A stretch of DNA of 10,210 bases. Origin: CAJWBT01 sp964401855 (GTDB taxonomy: Bacteria; Chloroflexota; Dehalococcoidia; Lucifugimonadales; UBA3495). This document shows positions 6,512 to 10,210 of the stretch, one piece after another; positions within the stretch are counted from its first letter, which is position 1, and each line of letters opens with the position of its first letter. Made by a program: the position numbers and the translations under genes. The notes beneath the pieces are model-generated. The model had not been told where the DNA came from. It saw only the letters and a program-made list of their open reading frames with translations, and searched no databases. The DNA is taken from NCBI GenBank assembly GCA_964401855.1, contig CAYOAF010000009.1, positions 1-10,210 of the forward strand. The letters run 5' to 3'.

Positions 6512-7653
6512 ATGATGAAGCTGATCGTATTCCTGACCTTGGCGGCCTGTGGGGCTGCAGACGGACCGGAAGCATTGAAAGGGTCGTTCGGAGATGACTC
6601 CTTTGAGGCTGAGCGAGCTGTCCTTGAGCTTGAAAGTTCAGATGCTGCCTCGGCCCCGGCGGCGTCCGGCGCCCAGTTAACCCCCCAGGCGCCGGGGGAC
6701 GGCCGGGTTTCTTCCGCCACCCTGGATACCGCTCAGAGGAAGGTCATCTCGATGGCCTCGATTTCCATCGAGGTGGAGTTGGTGTCGGCCGCCATCAACG
6801 AAGTGGGGCCACCGCCGAGAACCTTGGAGGGTTCGTAGAGCATTTGGATAACTCCGGAGGGCCGGAGCGCCAGCGGGCGTCCATGACCGTCCGGGTACCT
6901 CAGGGCCAATTTGACCCGGCGCTGCAACGCATCGAAGCACTGGGTGAGGTGCAAAGCCGGAATGAGGGCGCTGAAGACGTATCGGAGCAGTTCATCGACC
7001 TGGAAGCCCGCCTGAAAAGCTCTCTGCGGGAGGAGCAGAGCCTGCTGCCCTTGCTGGAGAGAACCGAGACGGTGAGCGAAGTCTTGGCCATCGAACGGGA
7101 ACTGACCAGGATCAGGGTCGATGTCGAGTTGTTCCAGGGCCAGTTCAACTTTCTGGAGAGGCGAGTGGACCTGGCGACCATAGCGGTGTCCCTTTTCCCT
7201 CCGGAGAAGGAAGTCACGGAGGCGCCTTCGGCCACCCTGGTGATCCGAGTGCCGGATGTCGATGCCGCCGTGGCGGAGGGCAAAGGTCTGGGCGGCACCT
7301 TTGATGGAGCCCTGGGCCGCGTTTTTCTTTCGCAGCGGGACGAAGAGAAGGAAGCAGTACTGTCTCTCGGGGTGTTTACCGGCGAGTTCCAGCGGGTGAT
7401 GGACTCTCTAGAGGCACAGGGCGACGTGAAGAGCAAGGAAGTGCACGAGGGCAAGGCCCCGCTGGGAGGGGCGCCCGAGCGTGCCAAGAAGCCCGACGCC
7501 AGGGTTGACCTCACTCTGGTTGACGCTGAGGACGACTCGGCCGACGCCCTGATAGCGGGAGTCATCGCGGCCATCGGCGGGGTTTGGCTGATCGCCGTAT
7601 TGGGGACCTTGAGCGTCTTTGGCTACCGCGCGATGCGTCGCCGGGGACACTGA
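6512..7653 (+). pseudogene. DUF4349 putative lipoprotein, split by a one-base frameshift
   Basis: Two consecutive frames together give a typical DUF4349 protein. The first (6512-6838) begins MMKLIVFLTLAAC, a short lipoprotein-type signal with LAAC and C13 as the acylation site. It continues through RKVISMASISIEVELVSAAINEV and then ends at a false stop. The second (reading from about 6806 to 7653) continues as ATAENLGGFVEHLDNSGG and ASMTVRVPQGQFDPALQRI, then a coiled coil (DVSEQFIDLEARL to FLERRV) and RVDLATIAVSL. A C-terminal membrane segment (about 7546-7623) is followed by RAMRRRGH. Adding one G to the GGGG at 6805-6808 restores one frame of 380 residues. After the coiled coil there is a second copy of the beta-rich DUF4349 unit. 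The role is unknown; related proteins are envelope-anchored. It could be a true pseudogene or a base missing from the sequence. Confidence 0.8.
7228..7530 (+). repeat. second copy of the DUF4349 beta unit within the split gene
   Basis: The stretch SATLVIRVPDVDAAVAEGKG, GGTFDGALGRVF, EAVLSLGVFTGEFQRVMDSL, EAQGDVKSKEVHEG and ARVDLTLVDA parallels, in order, the first unit: MASISIEVELVSAAI, GGFVEHLDN, ASMTVRVPQGQFDPALQRI, EALGEVQSRNEG and RVDLATIAVSL. The coiled-coil insertion of copy one is replaced here by a short linker. The similarity is at protein level; the DNA copies are diverged. Confidence 0.55.
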
Positions 7654-7786
7654 ATCCCGGGCAATCCCTGAAGGGTCCGCCCGCGACGGAGCCCGGCGAT
7701 GTGGAAACCCAGGGCCGGCGGCCGGGGCGCCGGAAAGTCAGGCAGGGCCTAGTTATCCCCCCTTTGTCGCAAAGGGAGGAGTTCCA
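7654..7786. other. convergent intergenic region with a strong hairpin
   Basis: This is the gap between the DUF4349 gene and the stop of ilvB. In the ilvB transcript, bases 7780-7756 fold into an 11-bp stem (core CCCTTTG/CAAAGGG with one G-U wobble) closed by a 3-nt loop. No U-tract follows on either strand, so it is terminator-like at best. It also resembles the short CCCTTTG/CAAAGGG palindromic elements scattered between genes in many genomes. Nothing else is seen. Confidence 0.4.
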
Positions 7787-9487
7787 CTACAGGGCTCCGG
7801 CCCCGTTTTGCAGCAGCGGGTTTTCCATGATATCGCCCAGACTGCCGCCCGGCCGTACCATCGGATAGACGTTGGTCGAACCGTCGACGACGAACTCGAT
7901 GAGGAAAGGGCCGTCGTGGGCTTGGGCCTGGCGCAGGGCTGGGAGGACGTCCTCCTGCTCGTTCACGCGCACCGCGGGCACGCCGTAGGCCTCAGCCAGC
8001 TTGACATAATCAGGGCCGGTCAGCGGCGTTGCCTTGATATGGTTTTGAAAGAACATCTCTTGCCACTGACGGACCATCCCCAGGGCACCGTTGTTGAACA
8101 ACGCTATCTTGATCGGGAGGTTCGACTCGGTGGCCGTGGCCAGCTCATGGGAGGACATCTGGAACCCACCGTCGCCGGCGATGCTCCAGACCGGTGCGCC
8201 AGGTCGGCCCGCTTGAGCGCCCAAGGCCGCCGGCAACTCGAATCCCATGGTGCCCTGGCCACCCGAGGAGACGAAGGTGTTGGACCGGTTGAAGAACAGG
8301 AACTGGGCGGCCCACATCTGGTGCTGGCCCACCCCGGTTACCACGACGGTCTCAGGGTTCTCCTGGAGAAGCTCGTTCAGGCTGGCCAGTACCTGTTGCG
8401 GCTGCAGGGTGTCGGACTGGGGGATGGCCAAGCAGGGATGATGGCGCCGTTCGCCGTCAATGAAGCCCATCCACTCCGGCCGGGCGGCGTAGGACACCAG
8501 CGGAAGCAGGGCGCGGAGCACCTCTTTGGCATCGCCAACCAGGGGCACCTCCACCGGAACATTCCGGCCTATTTGCGACCGCTCGATATCCAAATGGATT
8601 ATCCGGGCGTGAGGCGCGAAGGCGGAGGCCTTGCCGGTTGCCCGGTCGTCGAAGCGCATCCCAAGGCCGACGATGAGGTCCGCCTGGTCCACCGCCATAT
8701 TCGCCCAGTAGGTGCCATGCATCCCCAACATTCCCAGGCTCAAAGGGTGATTTCCCGGAAAGCCGCCGAGGCCGAGAAGAGTGGTAATGACCGGGATGCC
8801 CGTGGTTTCCGCCAGGGCCTTGACCTCGTGGCCGGCGCCCGAAGCCAGGACGCCGTGTCCGCTGATGATGATGGGCCGTTGGGCCTCGTTGATCAGCCAG
8901 GCCGCCTGCTGGACTGCCTCAAGGGTCTCCGGAGATACGGGAGAAAGGGCCGGCTCCGTGACATCGGGAAACTCAAGCTCTGTCTCAGCTAGCTGGACAT
9001 CCCGCGGCACATCGATCAGCACGGGTCCGGGGCGCCCCTCTAGAGCGGTCGCGAACGCCTCGCGGATGGTTGGCGCCAGGTCCTCGGGGGATAGCACCAT
9101 GTAGCTCTTCTTGGTGCAGGAAGCGGTGATGGCGCAGATGTCGCACTCTTGAAACGCTTCCGAACCGAGGGAGGTCCGGGCCACCTGGCCGGTGATGACC
9201 ACCATGGGTATCGAATCGGCTTTGGCGCTCATGATGCCGGTAACCAGGTTGGTGGCGCCGGGGCCGGAGGTGGACACGCAAACACCCACTTTGCCGGTTA
9301 CCCGGGCGTAGCCGTCGGCCGCGTGGGCCGCGGCTTGTTCGTGACGTACGAGGATGTGCCGCAGTTGGGTGTAGCCCCAGAGGGCGTCATATAGCGGAAG
9401 AATAGCCCCTCCAGGGTATCCGAAAATGGCGTCGACCCCTTCCCGGAGCAAACTCTCGCAGATGATTTCTGAACCCTTGAGTTTCAA
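7787..9487 (-). CDS. ilvB: acetolactate synthase large subunit, biosynthetic
   Basis: The protein is 566 residues from the chosen start. It joins two pyruvates, or pyruvate plus 2-oxobutyrate, to acetolactate or acetohydroxybutyrate, the first common step to Val, Leu and Ile. E50 in RHEQAAAHAADGYAR is the ThDP-activating glutamate. The FAD-contact motif GMRFDDRATGK is present. The ThDP/Mg motif runs from GDGG at 438-441 to N465-N466. GQHQMWAAQF and the NVYPMVRPGGSL end are typical of anabolic AHAS. The start chosen is TTG 9487, giving MKLKGSEIICESL as in most family members, with AGAAGGGG five bases upstream. A longer reading from TTG 9508 would begin in the U-tract of the leader terminator and is rejected. 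No ilvN regulatory-subunit gene follows: the next gene downstream is convergent. Transcription is controlled by the T-box leader. Confidence 0.95.
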   Translation of the reverse strand: MKLKGSEIICESLLREGVDAIFGYPGGAILPLYDALWGYTQLRHILVRHEQAAAHAADGYARVTGKVGVCVSTSGPGATNLVTGIMSAKADSIPMVVITGQVARTSLGSEAFQECDICAITASCTKKSYMVLSPEDLAPTIREAFATALEGRPGPVLIDVPRDVQLAETELEFPDVTEPALSPVSPETLEAVQQAAWLINEAQRPIIISGHGVLASGAGHEVKALAETTGIPVITTLLGLGGFPGNHPLSLGMLGMHGTYWANMAVDQADLIVGLGMRFDDRATGKASAFAPHARIIHLDIERSQIGRNVPVEVPLVGDAKEVLRALLPLVSYAARPEWMGFIDGERRHHPCLAIPQSDTLQPQQVLASLNELLQENPETVVVTGVGQHQMWAAQFLFFNRSNTFVSSGGQGTMGFELPAALGAQAGRPGAPVWSIAGDGGFQMSSHELATATESNLPIKIALFNNGALGMVRQWQEMFFQNHIKATPLTGPDYVKLAEAYGVPAVRVNEQEDVLPALRQAQAHDGPFLIEFVVDGSTNVYPMVRPGGSLGDIMENPLLQNGAGAL

Positions 9488-9503
9488 AACAGCCCCTTCT
9501 TCA

Positions 9504-9540
9504 GACAAAGAAAAATCCCGTCCCCTATAGGGACGGGATT
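9504..9540 (-). terminator. T-box regulated intrinsic terminator of the ilvB leader
   Basis: On the minus strand an 11-bp stem (AATCCCGTCCC with GGGACGGGATT), closed by a 5-nt loop, is followed by TTTTTCTTT. The 5' arm ends in CCCTAT, which can instead pair with ATAGGG at 9561-9566 to make the antiterminator, the classic T-box switch. Confidence 0.93.
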
Positions 9541-9786
9541 CTAGGATTCCCGCGGTACCACCCTATTTGTCTCGACAATGTCGAAACCTCTCAGTGAGGA
9601 CACTAACATGCCCCGCCGTCTCTAACGGGCGACGACCCCGGCTCAGCTTACATGCCCTTCCCGTTCAGGAAAGCCTCAGCTGGCGGCTCCGGAGGGATTT
9701 TCGAACAAGCTCGGCACACCTGCTCACACCACACCAGGCTCGCTTTGTGCCTACCCCTACCTACTCGTCTCCATCACAGCCTCTAA
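9504..9786 (-). promoter_or_regulatory. T-box riboswitch leader of ilvB, probable Ile (AUC) specifier
   Basis: The conserved T-box sequence AGGGTGGTACCGCG lies at 9551-9564; its UGGU can pair with the ACCA end of uncharged tRNA, and the U fits an A discriminator base as in tRNA-Ile. Stem I spans about 9685-9781: GGCT (9778-9781) pairs with AGCC (9685-9688) and GGAG (9769-9772) with CTCC (9691-9694). The AGTA motif (9762-9765) of the specifier-loop E-type fold follows the 5' arm. Opposite it is GAAAATC, giving AUC at 9698-9696 as the specifier; AAU (Asn) read directly after GAA is the alternative and makes less metabolic sense. An apical GGTGTGAG loop is also visible. Uncharged tRNA-Ile would stabilise the antiterminator and switch ilvB on. 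Confidence 0.92.
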
Positions 9787-9792
9787 CTAAAA

Positions 9793-9821
9793 ACCGTACC
9801 ACAACGGTAATTTGATGTCAA
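9793..9821 (-). promoter_or_regulatory. sigma70-type promoter of the T-box/ilvB transcript
   Basis: On the minus strand a perfect TTGACA (9816-9821) and TACGGT (9793-9798) are separated by 17 bp. Initiation near 9786 would place Stem I of the T-box at the very 5' end of the RNA. A short inverted repeat, ACCGT-N6-ACGGT (9793-9808), overlaps the -10 and spacer, and an 8-bp inverted repeat starts right beside the -35. Confidence 0.75.
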
Positions 9822-9864
9822 TATGAACCCCCTCGGTAGTGGGTCATTTTGAAAGTGGTTCATA
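9822..9864. repeat. inverted repeat TATGAACC ... GGTTCATA upstream of the ilvB promoter
   Basis: Perfect 8-bp arms lie at 9822-9829 and 9857-9864, 27 bp apart, directly abutting the -35 of the T-box promoter. The spacer holds GTGGGTCATTTTGAAAGTGG, and the overall look recalls the multi-repeat ends of IS21-type elements. That resemblance is from memory and unproven; an operator or upstream activator site is the alternative. Confidence 0.35.
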
Positions 9865-10078
9865 AGTCATGGGCGCCACAGTCATGCGACAATTGCCTTT
9901 CCTATTAGCCAATACCCTATGGATTGCCTGATTACGGACATAGACTATTGGGACAGATCGCTATAGTTGCTGACGTTCCCCACCCCCACGACTACGATTT
10001 GGTTTGACCCCGACGCGGCAAATCGCACTTATGTTCAGTCAGCAGACCCCTTGATTAGTCCCGGCCCGGAGAGCCGGT
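9865..10078. other. intergenic, no gene seen
   Basis: The stretch is less GC-rich than the genes to the left. I see no reading frame with family-like sequence, no tRNA and no clear promoter. It ends at the predicted left boundary of the IS3-family element. Confidence 0.4.
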
Positions 10079-10210
10079 TGACCTGCCCCCCTGGAAACTG
10101 GTCCAGGTGTAATGTTAGTAACCTGGGCTGGAGAAAGGGGGAGAAATGCCAAGGAAGGGGTATACACCAGAGCAGGTCATCAACAAGCTGCGTGAGGCTG
10201 AGGTAGCCAT
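10079..10210 (+). mobile_element. left end of an IS3-family insertion sequence
   Basis: TGACCTGCCCCCCTGGAAAC at 10079 has the TGA-CTGCCCCC form common to IS3-family terminal inverted repeats. It lies 67 bp before an IS3-type orfA start, the usual spacing for these elements. The right end, orfB and the target-site duplication are outside the window, so intactness cannot be judged. Confidence 0.65.
10146..10210 (+). CDS. IS3-family transposase OrfA, N-terminus only
   Basis: The ATG at 10146 has an AGGGGGAG ribosome site just upstream. The visible residues MPRKGYTPEQVINKLREAE match the start of IS3-family OrfA proteins, a helix-turn-helix DNA-binding subunit that typically begins with basic residues followed by YTPEQ/YSPEE and a KLREAE helix. 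In these elements OrfA is normally joined to the DDE-bearing OrfB by programmed -1 frameshifting, which cannot be checked here. The frame runs off the right edge after 21 codons. Confidence 0.8.
   Translation, partial: MPRKGYTPEQVINKLREAEVA

Noticed and set aside
7619..8992. 457-codon plus-strand open frame across ilvB
   Set aside because: Antisense to the unmistakable IlvB frame and without recognisable motifs; typical of GC-rich codon bias.
9567..9815. Plus-strand open frame opposite the T-box leader
   Set aside because: Lies wholly within the conserved RNA leader on the other strand; no ribosome site or homology pattern.
9967..10206. 79-codon plus-strand frame at the right end
   Set aside because: Crosses the predicted IS3 end and overlaps orfA in another frame; no family-like sequence.

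Overview
The window is GC-rich bacterial chromosomal DNA carrying seven protein genes, one T-box leader and the left end of an insertion sequence. The lineage cannot be fixed from sequence alone. A T-box riboswitch in front of ilvB in GC-rich DNA fits Chloroflexota (Dehalococcoidia/SAR202-like) or another GC-rich T-box-using group; this is an inference.

Layout. Bases 1-1309 (minus) hold a MiaB-type radical-SAM tRNA methylthiotransferase, most like MtaB, whose C-terminus runs off the left edge. It overlaps by 14 nt a small alpha-helical gene (1296-1688, minus), so the two look like one transcription unit. Bases 1785-3431 (minus) encode a ThDP-dependent enzyme of the acetolactate-synthase superfamily that is probably not acetolactate synthase itself. 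Divergent from it, across a 180-bp region with a good promoter and several repeats, is an iron-containing-alcohol-dehydrogenase-like protein (3612-4817, plus) that has lost most of the family's metal ligands. Next come a class II fumarase (5014-6438, plus) and a DUF4349 lipoprotein-like gene (6512-7653, plus) that is split by a one-base frameshift. Convergent with it is a biosynthetic acetolactate synthase large subunit, ilvB (7787-9487, minus). A complete T-box leader precedes ilvB: a -35/-10 promoter, Stem I with a likely AUC (Ile) specifier, the conserved T-box sequence, and a strong terminator that competes with an antiterminator. The right end (about 10079 onward) is the left terminus of an IS3-family element and the first codons of its orfA.

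How the genes work together. ilvB makes the first committed intermediates of branched-chain amino-acid synthesis, and its transcription is predicted to rise when tRNA-Ile is uncharged. Fumarase serves the TCA cycle. The divergent ThDP enzyme/ADH-like pair may form a small 2-oxoacid-handling module, but no substrate can be read from the sequence. The tRNA methylthiotransferase acts in translation fidelity. No CRISPR array, tRNA, rRNA, phage module or recognisable defence system is visible. The points most worth checking are the T-box with a solitary ilvB, the metal-ligand loss in the ADH-like protein, the frameshifted and internally duplicated DUF4349 gene, and the repeat-laden divergent promoter region.
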